DNA from: Planktotalea arctica
Lineage (GTDB): Bacteria; Pseudomonadota; Alphaproteobacteria; Rhodobacterales; Rhodobacteraceae
Direction: 5' to 3'
NCBI RefSeq assembly: GCF_002105285.1
Contig: NZ_MUHR01000002.1
Location: 1-64,000 of the forward strand
DNA length: 64,000 nt
Position 1 is the first letter of the stretch. Each line of letters opens with the position of its first letter. The notes beneath the pieces are model-generated. The model searched no databases and had not been told where the DNA came from. It was given only the letters and a program-made list of their open reading frames with translations. Below are positions 8,092 through 15,942 of the stretch, one piece after another. The translations under genes were made by a program, and so were the position numbers.

Positions 8092-8116
8092 AAAGTAAAC
8101 ATAAGAGGGCAGGGAC

Positions 8117-9013
8117 ATGGCCAATTACGCAAATCTACCCGCACCGACGCCTGAAGGCGGTTTAAACCGCTATATGCAGGAAATCCGCAAATTTCCGCTG
8201 CTCGAGCCGGAAGAAGAATACATGCTGGCGAAAAGCTGGGTCGAAAAGCAGGACACGGCGGCAGCACATAAGATGGTGACGTCGCACCTGCGCCTCGCGG
8301 CGAAGATTGCGATGGGCTATCGCGGCTATGGCCTGCCGCAGGCCGAGGTCGTTTCAGAGGCGAATGTCGGCTTGATGCAGGCGGTAAAGCGCTTTGATCC
8401 TGAAAAAGGTTTTCGCCTTTCGACCTACGCGATGTGGTGGATTCGCGCGGCTATTCAGGAATATATCCTGCGCAGCTGGTCGTTGGTGAAACTGGGCACG
8501 ACTTCGGCGCAGAAAAAGCTGTTTTTCAACCTGCGCAAAGCGAAATCGCGTATCGGCGCGCTGGAAGAGGGCGACATGCGCCCCGAAAACGTTGCTCGCA
8601 TTGCCCATGATCTTGGCGTGACGGAGACCGAAGTCATCTCCATGAACCGGCGTATGTCGGGGGGCGATGCGTCGCTCAATGCCACAGTCGGATCCGAGGG
8701 CGAGGGCACGATGCAATGGCAGGATTGGCTCGAGGATGAGGACGCCGATCAGGCGGGCGATTACGAAGCGCGCGATGAATTGGAAGCGCGCCGCGAAATG
8801 CTGGCCGCTGCGATGGATGTGCTCAATGAGCGCGAGAAGGATATTCTGGTGCAGCGCCGCCTGTCGGATAAACCTGTGACGCTTGAGGATTTGAGTGGGC
8901 AATATTCTGTCAGCCGCGAGCGCATTCGCCAGATCGAGGTGCGCGCCTTTGAAAAACTGCAAGAGCGCATGCGCGCGCTTGCGAGCGAAAAAGGTATGCT
9001 TGTCGAGGCATAG
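8117..9013 (+). CDS. rpoH: RNA polymerase heat-shock sigma factor RpoH (sigma-32)
   Basis: 298 residues. It has sigma region 2 (GYRGYGLPQAEVVSEANVGL.. with the -10 binding stretch STYAMWWIRAAIQEYILRSW), the RpoH box QKKLFFNLRK just after it, region 3, and a region 4 helix-turn-helix (VTLEDLSGQYSVSRERIRQIE). It directs RNA polymerase to heat-shock promoters (chaperones, proteases). Many Rhodobacterales carry two RpoH paralogues; this could be either. The box at 8076 suggests possible CtrA input. A hairpin follows the stop codon. Confidence 0.95.
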   Translation: MANYANLPAPTPEGGLNRYMQEIRKFPLLEPEEEYMLAKSWVEKQDTAAAHKMVTSHLRLAAKIAMGYRGYGLPQAEVVSEANVGLMQAVKRFDPEKGFRLSTYAMWWIRAAIQEYILRSWSLVKLGTTSAQKKLFFNLRKAKSRIGALEEGDMRPENVARIAHDLGVTETEVISMNRRMSGGDASLNATVGSEGEGTMQWQDWLEDEDADQAGDYEARDELEARREMLAAAMDVLNEREKDILVQRRLSDKPVTLEDLSGQYSVSRERIRQIEVRAFEKLQERMRALASEKGMLVEA

Positions 9014-9041
9014 GGCTTGAGGGTGAAGCCCTGCGTGATAG

Positions 9042-9072
9042 CCTCCCATCATTGATTTGAGGGGAGGTTTTT
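9042..9072 (+). terminator. Weak intrinsic terminator after rpoH
   Basis: CCTCCC (9042-9047) can pair with GGGAGG (9062-9067), followed directly by TTTTT. The right arm also serves as the ribosome binding site of the next gene, so folding could link termination and translation. A second small hairpin, AGGGCTT/AAGCCCT, lies at 9012-9032. Confidence 0.45.
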
Positions 9073-9073
9073 C

Positions 9074-10081
9074 ATGTCGATGACACGTTGGGGGATTCTG
9101 GGCGCGGCCAAATTTGCGCGCGAGCATATGGCACCTGCGATCGCGCTGGCCGAGAATGCACAACTGGCGGCGATAGCGACGCGCAGTGCGCAAAAAGCCG
9201 AAGATTTTCGGGCGTTTAATGCTGATCTGCGCGTGCACGGCGATTATGATGCTTTGCTTGATGATCCGCAAATCGACGCGGTCTACATTCCGCTGCCGAA
9301 CGACATGCACACCCCTTGGGCGATCAAGGCGCTGGAGGCAGGCAAGGCGGTTCTTGTGGAAAAACCCGCGAGCCTGAGCACGGCGGAATTGGATTGCTTG
9401 ATCGCCGCGCGCGATGCGAGCGGGCGTTTCGCAGCAGAGGCCTATATGATTGTGCATCACCCGCAGTGGCGCAAAATGCGCGAGATATTTCAAAGCGGTG
9501 TGCTTGGCGACATGCGCAGGGTGGACGGTGTGTTTACCTATGACAACAGTGGCGACCCTGAAAATATCCGCCACCACGCCGCCCGCGGCGGGGGCAGCGT
9601 GCCCGATATCGGGGTCTACCCATACGGCGCGGTGCGTTACGTCACGGGGCAGGAACCTGTTGAATTCCTGTCCAAACACATCGAACGACAAGGCGGCGTC
9701 GATCTGAGTGCGCGCATCTGCGCGGCGTTCGACGGGTTTACCTTTACCGCGAGCACGTCGATGCGGATGATGCGGTGGCAAGGCATGGAATTTCATGGCT
9801 CAAGGGCGCTTGCGCGGCTGAGCGCGCCGTTCAATCCCGGCGTGTTTGGCGAAGCGCGCCTGGAATTGCATCACGCGGATGGCCGTTTTGAGTGTTTCCG
9901 CTGGCCGCAGGACAACCAGTATGTGTTGCAGATCGAGGCGTTCCAGCGCGCGATGCAGGGCGAAAGCTATGCCTGTCCGCTGGAATTTTCGCGCGGCACG
10001 CAAGTCATGATCGACGCGGTTCTCGGTCAAAGAAAAGGGGCAGGCCCTCGCGAGAGAGCCTGCCCTGAAATCATCCTGTAG
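9074..10081 (+). CDS. Gfo/Idh/MocA family NAD(P)-dependent oxidoreductase
   Basis: 335 residues. The N-terminal Rossmann fold begins WGILGAAKFAREH, and VLVEKPASLS carries the EKP motif with the conserved lysine. The C-terminal half is the GFO/IDH/MocA substrate domain, with the catalytic-site segment GGGSVPDIGVYPYGAVRY (D..H-type position reads D..Y). The family oxidises sugars, inositols or related diols; no substrate can be given. GGGGAGG lies 7 bases before the ATG. The last 15 residues are encoded across a hairpin that looks like the terminator of the opposing phaZ gene, so the C-terminal tail may be a late extension. Confidence 0.85.
   Translation: MSMTRWGILGAAKFAREHMAPAIALAENAQLAAIATRSAQKAEDFRAFNADLRVHGDYDALLDDPQIDAVYIPLPNDMHTPWAIKALEAGKAVLVEKPASLSTAELDCLIAARDASGRFAAEAYMIVHHPQWRKMREIFQSGVLGDMRRVDGVFTYDNSGDPENIRHHAARGGGSVPDIGVYPYGAVRYVTGQEPVEFLSKHIERQGGVDLSARICAAFDGFTFTASTSMRMMRWQGMEFHGSRALARLSAPFNPGVFGEARLELHHADGRFECFRWPQDNQYVLQIEAFQRAMQGESYACPLEFSRGTQVMIDAVLGQRKGAGPRERACPEIIL
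10033..10065 (-). terminator. Intrinsic terminator of phaZ
   Basis: On the minus strand GGGCAGGC and GCCTGCCC (10058-10065 and 10038-10045) form a stem with an inner CTCGCGAG palindrome, followed by CCTTTTCT. It lies 28 bases beyond the phaZ stop codon, inside the 3' end of the opposing oxidoreductase gene. Confidence 0.75.
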
Positions 10082-10092
10082 GCTTGGCGTTG

Positions 10093-11394
10093 CTACTTTG
10101 CTGCGGTGTTCTTGTTTGCAGGCTTTTTCGCAACAGGTCTGACTGCTTGCTTGGCGTTTGGCGCGTCGCAATTGGCGTCGATGAACTCGAGAACCAAGGG
10201 GCGGATGTTGTCGCGCCAGCTGCGGCCGGCAAAAATACCGTAGTGACCGGCATCGGGTTCAACGTGGCTGGCCTTTTTCGAATCAGGCAAACCCGTGCAA
10301 AGGTCGAGCGCGGCAATGCACTGACCGGGGGCGGAAATGTCGTCTTTCGCGCCCTCGACCGTCTTGACCGCAACAGTTGTGATTGCACCGATATCGATCT
10401 TGTGACCGTCCACAACGAACTCGTTACGGGCGATTTCACCGTTCTTGAAAATACGCTCGACCGTGGAAAGATAGAACTCCGCTGGCATGTCCATGACGGC
10501 GAGATATTCGTCGTAGAAACGATTGTGTGCATCATGATCACCGGCTTCGCCTTGGGCGACGCGCATGATCTGATCGCTGAACGCTTTGGAGTGGCGATCG
10601 CTGTTCATCGACATGAATGAGGTCAGCTGCAACAGGCCCGGATAAACCTTGCGGCCGACGCCCTTGTGCTTGAAGCCGACGCGCTGGATGGCGGTTTCCT
10701 GTAGCTGGCCCATGGTGACGCGGTGCCCGAAATCTGTGACGTCAGTGGCGTTTGCATTGGGGTCGATCGGACCGCCGATCAGGGTCAGGGAGCGGGGCTG
10801 CGCATCGGGGTCCTGCTCGGCTAGATAGGCGGTTGCTGCAAGGGTCAAAGGCGCTGGTTGGCAGACTGCGATGACATGCAGATCAGAGCCAAGTTCACGC
10901 ATGAAATCAACAAGATAGAGGGTATAGTCCTCGATGTCGAATTTGCCCTCGGAGACGGGAATATCGCGGGCGTTGTGCCAGTCCGTGATATAGACCTCGG
11001 CGTCGCGCATCAGCGAGCGCACGGTGGAGCGCAAAAGCGTTGCGTAATGGCCCGACATTGGCGCGACCAGAAGGATCTTGCGCTTGAGCGGTTCACGGCC
11101 CGCCACGTTGAAATGGATCAGATCGCCGAAGGGGCGTTTGAGCACGGTTTCGACGTTGATCAGGTGGTCACGCCCATCCGCGCAGGTGAAGCTGTGCAGG
11201 CCCCAATCGGGCTTGGCGACGATACGCTCGAACGTGCGTTCGGTGACTTCGCCCCAAGCGCCCAGCCATTGCAGCGCGGGGTTGGGCACGAGGGAAAACA
11301 TCGGGTAACTCGCCATGGATTTCGCCGTCGCACCGAGCCACTGGTTCGTGTTGCGCATCGTCTCCATCAAATCGTAGGTTGCCATATATTTCAT
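10093..11394 (-). CDS. phaZ: Intracellular polyhydroxyalkanoate depolymerase
   Basis: 433 residues. An alpha/beta-hydrolase whose nucleophile elbow is VIAVCQPAP with Cys178, as in intracellular PhaZ of the Ralstonia type, and the C-terminal histidine region is DAGHYGIFAGRSWRD. It hydrolyses stored PHB from granules inside the cell. A lysine-rich C-terminal tail follows. The start at 11394 (MKYMATYDLM) has AAGGA 7 bases upstream and was preferred over an earlier in-frame ATG at 11412. It is divergent from phaC; the two share a 130-base control region with a CTGC-N3-GCAG site. Confidence 0.95.
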   Translation of the reverse strand: MKYMATYDLMETMRNTNQWLGATAKSMASYPMFSLVPNPALQWLGAWGEVTERTFERIVAKPDWGLHSFTCADGRDHLINVETVLKRPFGDLIHFNVAGREPLKRKILLVAPMSGHYATLLRSTVRSLMRDAEVYITDWHNARDIPVSEGKFDIEDYTLYLVDFMRELGSDLHVIAVCQPAPLTLAATAYLAEQDPDAQPRSLTLIGGPIDPNANATDVTDFGHRVTMGQLQETAIQRVGFKHKGVGRKVYPGLLQLTSFMSMNSDRHSKAFSDQIMRVAQGEAGDHDAHNRFYDEYLAVMDMPAEFYLSTVERIFKNGEIARNEFVVDGHKIDIGAITTVAVKTVEGAKDDISAPGQCIAALDLCTGLPDSKKASHVEPDAGHYGIFAGRSWRDNIRPLVLEFIDANCDAPNAKQAVRPVAKKPANKNTAAK

Positions 11395-11489
11395 AATTTG
11401 TCCTTGCCTCATCGGCCGTTCTTGGGGGGCGGTTCAATTCGTCGCTTTGCCCCTAGGTAAAGGCGACTGTATGGTGGTTCAATAATATG

Positions 11490-11500
11490 CTGCGCTGCAG
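11490..11500. promoter_or_regulatory. PhaR-type operator between phaZ and phaC
   Basis: CTGC-GCT-GCAG matches the TGC-rich PhaR site described for Paracoccus and Rhodobacter (CTGC-N3-GCAG). It lies 24 bases upstream of the phaC ATG. Confidence 0.65.
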
Positions 11501-11524
11501 CGAACATAAGTGGAAAATGTTAAG

Positions 11525-13318
11525 ATGACAACAAATGACGATGTCGCAAGTGAAAATTCTCCGCAGATGACTGCGAATTTGGAGAAGATCGAGGCGTTGT
11601 CAGAGCGTCTTATCAAAGCTGTTTCGGGGAAAAGTTCGACGAATCCGGCGCTCAGCGGGCCGGATCGGGAGTTATTCAGCAATGCGCTAAACTCCTATTG
11701 GCATGAAATGATGCAAAATCCCGCCAAAATGTTCGAGCACCAAGCGGCCTATTGGGGCAAGTCGGTGAAACACTACGTCGAGGCGCAGCAGGTCTTGTCC
11801 AAGGGCAAATTGGAAGCGCCAAGCGACGCGTTCACCACAGATAAGCGTTTCTCCAACCCGCTTTGGAACACACACCCCTATTTCAACTTCGTTAAGCAGC
11901 AATATCTGATCAATGCCGAAGCCATCGCGCAGGCGGTGGACGATGTGGAGGATCTGGATAGCACGGAAAAGCAGCGCCTGAAATATTTCTCCCAGCAGAT
12001 CATCGATATGATGGCACCTACGAATTTTCTGGGCACCAACCCCGATGCGCTGGAAAAAGCCGTGCAAACGGAAGGTCAAAGTCTGTTGGACGGGCTAGAA
12101 AACCTTGTTGCTGATCTGGAGGCGAACAATGGCGAGTTGATCGTGAAACTGGCCGATGAAAAGGCGTTCCAGCTCGGTGAAAACATTGCGACCACGCCGG
12201 GCAAGGTGATCTATCGAAACAAGATGATGGAGCTTATTCAATACAGCCCCACAACGGAAACGGTGCATGAGACTCCTCTCATCATGTTTCCGCCCTGGAT
12301 CAACAAGTTCTACATCCTCGATCTGAAAAAACAGAATAGCATGATCAAATGGATCACAGAGCAGGGCTACACCTTGTTCGTGGTCTCCTGGATCAATCCC
12401 GACGAAAGCTATGCTGATGTGGGTCTCGAGGGTTATATCGAAGAGGGCTATCTGGCTGCGATTCGCGAAGTAAAAGAGATCACCGGCGTGAAGCAGGTCA
12501 ATTGCATCGGCTATTGCATTGCGGGCACCACTTTGAGCCTGACCCTGTCATTGCTGAAAAAGCGCGGCGACAAGAGTATCAAATCGGCAACCTTCTTTAC
12601 CGCGCTGACCGATTTTTCAAATCAGGGCGAGTTTACGCCGTTCCTGCAGAACGATTTCATCGACGGGATCGAGGCGGAAGTGAACGAAAAGGGCATGCTG
12701 CGTTCGTTCATCATGGCGCGCACGTTCAGTTTTCTGCGCTCCAACGATCTGGTCTACACGCCTGCGATCAAAAGCTACATGATGGGGGAGGCTCCTCCAG
12801 CCTTTGATTTGCTCTATTGGAACGGGGATGGCGCGAACCTTCCGGGGAAGATGGCCGTGCAATATCTGCGCGGTCTGTGCCAGTCGAACGAATTTGCCGA
12901 CGGCGGGTTCACGTTGATGGGCGAAACGCTCAATCTTAAGGATGTTGACGTCCCGCTTTGCTCGATCGCGTGCGAGACGGATCACATTGCCGCGTGGAAG
13001 ACCTGCTATCGCGGCGTGCAGCAAATGGGCAGCACGTCAAAGACTTTCATAGTCACGCAATCGGGCCATATCGCCGGTATCGTCAATCCGCCGAGCAAGA
13101 ACAAATATGGCCATTATACCAACGATGATCTGAAGCTCGACGCGGATGCGTGGCTGGAGCAGGCCGAATTTACCCAAGGATCTTGGTGGCCACGCTGGGA
13201 ATCATGGCTGAAAAAGCGTTCTGGCAAGCAGGTTCCAGCACGTTTGCCGGGCGATTCTACCCATCCAGAGTTGTGTGATGCCCCGGGCACCTACGTGATG
13301 ATCAATTCAAAGGTCTGA
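11525..13318 (+). CDS. phaC: Class I poly(3-hydroxyalkanoate) synthase
   Basis: 597 residues from the ATG at 11525 (an in-frame GTG lies 15 bases upstream). The lipase-like box GYCIAGT holds the catalytic Cys331, ETDHIAAW carries the catalytic aspartate, and QSGHIAGIVNPP the catalytic histidine. The long N-terminal domain (LWNTHPYFNFVKQQYLINAE..) is typical of class I enzymes, which polymerise (R)-3-hydroxybutyryl-CoA on the granule surface without a PhaE partner. It sits in the order phaZ < > phaC - phaP - phaR. Confidence 0.97.
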   Translation: MTTNDDVASENSPQMTANLEKIEALSERLIKAVSGKSSTNPALSGPDRELFSNALNSYWHEMMQNPAKMFEHQAAYWGKSVKHYVEAQQVLSKGKLEAPSDAFTTDKRFSNPLWNTHPYFNFVKQQYLINAEAIAQAVDDVEDLDSTEKQRLKYFSQQIIDMMAPTNFLGTNPDALEKAVQTEGQSLLDGLENLVADLEANNGELIVKLADEKAFQLGENIATTPGKVIYRNKMMELIQYSPTTETVHETPLIMFPPWINKFYILDLKKQNSMIKWITEQGYTLFVVSWINPDESYADVGLEGYIEEGYLAAIREVKEITGVKQVNCIGYCIAGTTLSLTLSLLKKRGDKSIKSATFFTALTDFSNQGEFTPFLQNDFIDGIEAEVNEKGMLRSFIMARTFSFLRSNDLVYTPAIKSYMMGEAPPAFDLLYWNGDGANLPGKMAVQYLRGLCQSNEFADGGFTLMGETLNLKDVDVPLCSIACETDHIAAWKTCYRGVQQMGSTSKTFIVTQSGHIAGIVNPPSKNKYGHYTNDDLKLDADAWLEQAEFTQGSWWPRWESWLKKRSGKQVPARLPGDSTHPELCDAPGTYVMINSKV

Positions 13319-13340
13319 ATTAAAAGTAAAAATCATTTAT

Positions 13341-13383
13341 GCTGCAGTGCGGCAAATTATTACTTGATATGCCGCGATGCAGC
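13341..13383. promoter_or_regulatory. Paired PhaR-type operators upstream of phaP
   Basis: GCTGCAGTGCGGCA (13341-13354) and TGCCGCGATGCAGC (13370-13383) are inverted copies of each other with two mismatches, 15 bases apart. Each contains a near match to CTGC-N3-GCAG. PhaR repression of phaP through TGC-rich sites is known in relatives. Confidence 0.7.
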
Positions 13384-13451
13384 ACGTATATAGTTAGCAG
13401 ACGCAGAAACGGGGTGGGCCCGTAGCGTCATCTAAAAAGGATTTTTTTAGC

Positions 13452-13895
13452 ATGGCTAAGACACAAGATTTCACTGCAATCATGAAAGACATGATGGGCG
13501 CATTTCCAGTAGACACATCCGCGATGGACAACGCGTTCAAAACAACAGCGACCCTGAACGAGAAACTGTCCGCAGTTTCCGTTTCCGCTGCTGAAAAGTC
13601 CGCCGAGCTGTCCGCAGCTTGGACAAAGGACACGCTGGCGAAATTCGCGGATTTCGCAAAAGTAAAAGCAGAGCCTGCTGATTACGCAAAAGCGATGACC
13701 GACATGGCGACAGCTTCCGCTGAAGCGGCTGCCGAGCATGTTGCTTCTTTCGCTGAAATCGCGAAAAAAGTTCAGATGGACACAGCTGAGTTGATGATGG
13801 CTGCTGGCAAAGATGCTTCCGAGGAAGCACAAGCCGTTGTTAAAAAAGCGACAACAGAAGCAACTGCTTCCGTGAAAAAAGCTGCTGCAAAGTAA
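13452..13895 (+). CDS. phaP: Phasin (PHA granule-associated protein)
   Basis: 147 residues, almost entirely helical and alanine-rich, with amphipathic heptads across residues 20-130 and a lysine/alanine-rich C-terminus (ATASVKKAAAK), the usual make-up of small phasins. It coats PHB granules and controls their number and size. AAGGA lies about 12 bases before the ATG. It has its own promoter region with paired PhaR-type sites and a strong terminator at 13955, so it can be transcribed at high level independently of phaC. Confidence 0.93.
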   Translation: MAKTQDFTAIMKDMMGAFPVDTSAMDNAFKTTATLNEKLSAVSVSAAEKSAELSAAWTKDTLAKFADFAKVKAEPADYAKAMTDMATASAEAAAEHVASFAEIAKKVQMDTAELMMAAGKDASEEAQAVVKKATTEATASVKKAAAK

Positions 13896-13954
13896 GCGAT
13901 TTTTTCGCAACAGGAACATTTGCACCGTCTCCTCCCGAACTGGTGCTAAATGCC

Positions 13955-13985
13955 GGGGCTGATCGCAAGATCGGCCCCTTTCTTT
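13955..13985 (+). terminator. Intrinsic terminator of phaP
   Basis: GGGGCTGATC-GCAA-GATCGGCCCC forms a 10-bp stem with one mismatch and a GNRA-type tetraloop, followed by TTTCTTTT. Confidence 0.9.
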
Positions 13986-14023
13986 TGTGGTTCCCATTTC
14001 TTCTGCGCTCGCATAGGGTTTTT

Positions 14024-14036
14024 CTGCACTGCTGCA
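14024..14036. promoter_or_regulatory. Candidate PhaR operator upstream of phaR
   Basis: CTGCACTGCTGCA is TGC-rich and close to CTGC-N3-GCAG (last half-site GCTG). It lies 19 bases before the phaR start and could mediate autorepression. Confidence 0.45.
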
Positions 14037-14055
14037 ATTTGGGAGGGAGCCTAGA

Positions 14056-14634
14056 GTGACCGACGCCACAACCCCGTTGTTGATTAAACGCTACGCGAGC
14101 CGGCGGCTCTACAATACCGAAACCAGTGACTATGTGACTCTGGAGGATATCTCGGGATTTATCAGTGAAGGGCGCGACGTTCAGATTATTGATCTGAAAT
14201 CCGGCGATGATCTGACGCGACAGTATTTGTTGCAGATCGTGGCCGAGCGCGAAAGCAAGGGCGAGAGCGTTTTGCCCGTCGCGGTTCTGACTGATCTCGT
14301 GCGCAGCTACACCAGCCAAGCCAGCAGTGTTGTGCCCCAATTCCTTGCCATGTCCTTTGATATGCTGCGCGACAGCCAGTCCAAAGTGCTAGATACGGTG
14401 ACCAAGGCCAGTCCGATGGGCCAAGTGCCGGGAATGGATGCGTTTCGTGCCCAGCAAGAAGCGTTTTTCAAGGCGATGACTGGCGGTCAATGGAGCGGTG
14501 CCAGCGGCCCTGCGCCCAAGGACGAAGCCGCTGCGCCCGTAGCAAAAGCGGCGAGCGAGCCAAAGGAAGATCTGGACGCGATCAAGGCGCAATTGGCCGA
14601 TCTTCAGGAAAAGCTCTCGAAACTCGGTAAGTAA
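14056..14634 (+). CDS. phaR: Polyhydroxyalkanoate synthesis repressor PhaR
   Basis: 192 residues, GTG start with GGGAGG upstream. The N-terminal PHB/PHA accumulation regulator DNA-binding domain is clear (LLIKRYASRRLYNTETSDYV, then TLEDISGFISEGRDVQIID), followed by the PHB-accumulation domain (SVLPVAVLTDLVRSYTSQAS). A low-complexity region and a short C-terminal coiled coil (DLDAIKAQLADLQEKLSKLG) end the protein. PhaR senses PHB: it binds granules when polymer forms and then releases the phaP and phaR promoters. TGC-rich sites in front of phaC, phaP and phaR fit this. Confidence 0.95.
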   Translation: MTDATTPLLIKRYASRRLYNTETSDYVTLEDISGFISEGRDVQIIDLKSGDDLTRQYLLQIVAERESKGESVLPVAVLTDLVRSYTSQASSVVPQFLAMSFDMLRDSQSKVLDTVTKASPMGQVPGMDAFRAQQEAFFKAMTGGQWSGASGPAPKDEAAAPVAKAASEPKEDLDAIKAQLADLQEKLSKLGK

Positions 14635-14651
14635 GTAACGCGCGCGCGGCG

Positions 14652-15842
14652 CTATTCGGCAGCGCGCGGCGTGCTTGCCAGTACTTCGCGCGCCGAGCCA
14701 GTCAAGACGTCGGTGATTTGATCGAGATCTGCAAAACCGAGGCGTGCAGGCAGGCGGATGTCGCAGGCCTTCATCAGCATCGCGCGCGTTTGCGGCAATT
14801 CGGGCAAATCACCTAGAAATTTCCAATTCCAGAACGCGCGGGCATTATCCTGCGACAGACCGAAAATCTGCACTTTCACGCCTTGCGCCGCGCTCAGGGC
14901 TGAGAAGGCCTCTGCCTGATCAGTGCTCATTCCAACAAGATTGAATTGCAGCGAATCCGGAGCGCGCTCTTCGGGGTCGAGTTTACGCGGCACATCGAAA
15001 CAGGGCTCTGCGTTCAAGCGCGCGGCGACATAGTCATGATTGCGCCGCCCATCCGCGACGCGGCGGGTGATTTCACCCAGTTGTGGGCGCACCACGGCGG
15101 CAGAGAGGTTGTTCATGCGCAAGTTGTAGAGCGGCAATTTGTTCTGCCAACGCGCAAAAGCGGCGTGCAGCACGGGATGTTTGCTCCAGTTATGCTCGTA
15201 AGCGCCGGACATGATGATTGCGCGTGCGACCAGATCGGCGTCGTCCGTAACAAGGATACCGCCTTCGCCGCCATTGAGCAGCTTGTAGGATTGAAACGAA
15301 AAGCAACCGACGCGCCCCAGCGTGCCGATGTTCTTGCCATGCCACGTGGTGCCGAGCGAATGCGCTGCATCCTCGATCACCGGAATGTCGCGGGCGTCGC
15401 ATAGCGCTAAAATCGCATCCATATCAGAGGTGTGACCGCGCATATGACTGATGATCACAGCGCTGATCGTGTCGTCCAGCTTGGCCTCGAAATCGTGCAG
15501 ATCAATGCGGTAATTGTCGCCAACTTCACAGAGCACAGGCACGCAGTCCGCATGCACGATCGACGAGGGCACGGCAGCAAAGGTGAAGGCAGGGATCAAC
15601 ACGCGCGCATCACGCGGCAGGCCAAGCGCCTTGAGAGACAGGAATAGCGCGGCAGAGCAACTCGACACCGCAAGCGCGTATTTGGCACCTAGGGCGTCGG
15701 CGAATTCGCGTTCGAGCAGAGCCACAGGCGCATCGCTTGCGGCTGTATAGCGGAACAGATCGCCCGATTGGAGCAAGCGTTCAATTTCGGCGCGCGCGCT
15801 TTGCGGGATCGGCTCTGCATCATAGACATTGGGCGTGTTCAT
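14652..15842 (-). CDS. DegT/DnrJ/EryC1/StrS-family PLP-dependent aminotransferase
   Basis: 396 residues. Fold-type I PLP enzyme of the sugar aminotransferase group: the cofactor aspartate lies in VIEDAAHSLG, and the Schiff-base lysine in FSFQSYKLLNGGEGG (Lys187). Such enzymes usually aminate keto-sugars for surface polysaccharide or antibiotic sugars, but no other sugar gene is near. It is the last gene of the minus-strand run that holds the gamma-glutamyl cluster, 100 bases downstream of the FAD oxidase, so it may be cotranscribed and could act on a different carbonyl substrate. The role is uncertain. Confidence 0.88.
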   Translation of the reverse strand: MNTPNVYDAEPIPQSARAEIERLLQSGDLFRYTAASDAPVALLEREFADALGAKYALAVSSCSAALFLSLKALGLPRDARVLIPAFTFAAVPSSIVHADCVPVLCEVGDNYRIDLHDFEAKLDDTISAVIISHMRGHTSDMDAILALCDARDIPVIEDAAHSLGTTWHGKNIGTLGRVGCFSFQSYKLLNGGEGGILVTDDADLVARAIIMSGAYEHNWSKHPVLHAAFARWQNKLPLYNLRMNNLSAAVVRPQLGEITRRVADGRRNHDYVAARLNAEPCFDVPRKLDPEERAPDSLQFNLVGMSTDQAEAFSALSAAQGVKVQIFGLSQDNARAFWNWKFLGDLPELPQTRAMLMKACDIRLPARLGFADLDQITDVLTGSAREVLASTPRAAE

Positions 15843-15942
15843 CGTTGAGGTCCTCGCGCGTTCGGGGGGGATTTGCAGATCGTGTATCCTAAAATCACGG
15901 TGGATCGAAACCGCGTTTTGCCGCAGTGCGGTGAACGTGCGA

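Noticed and set aside
8354-9796. 480-residue minus-strand frame across rpoH and the oxidoreductase gene
   Set aside because: It overlaps two clear genes on the other strand and its product is rich in His/Arg/Ala with no recognisable motif.
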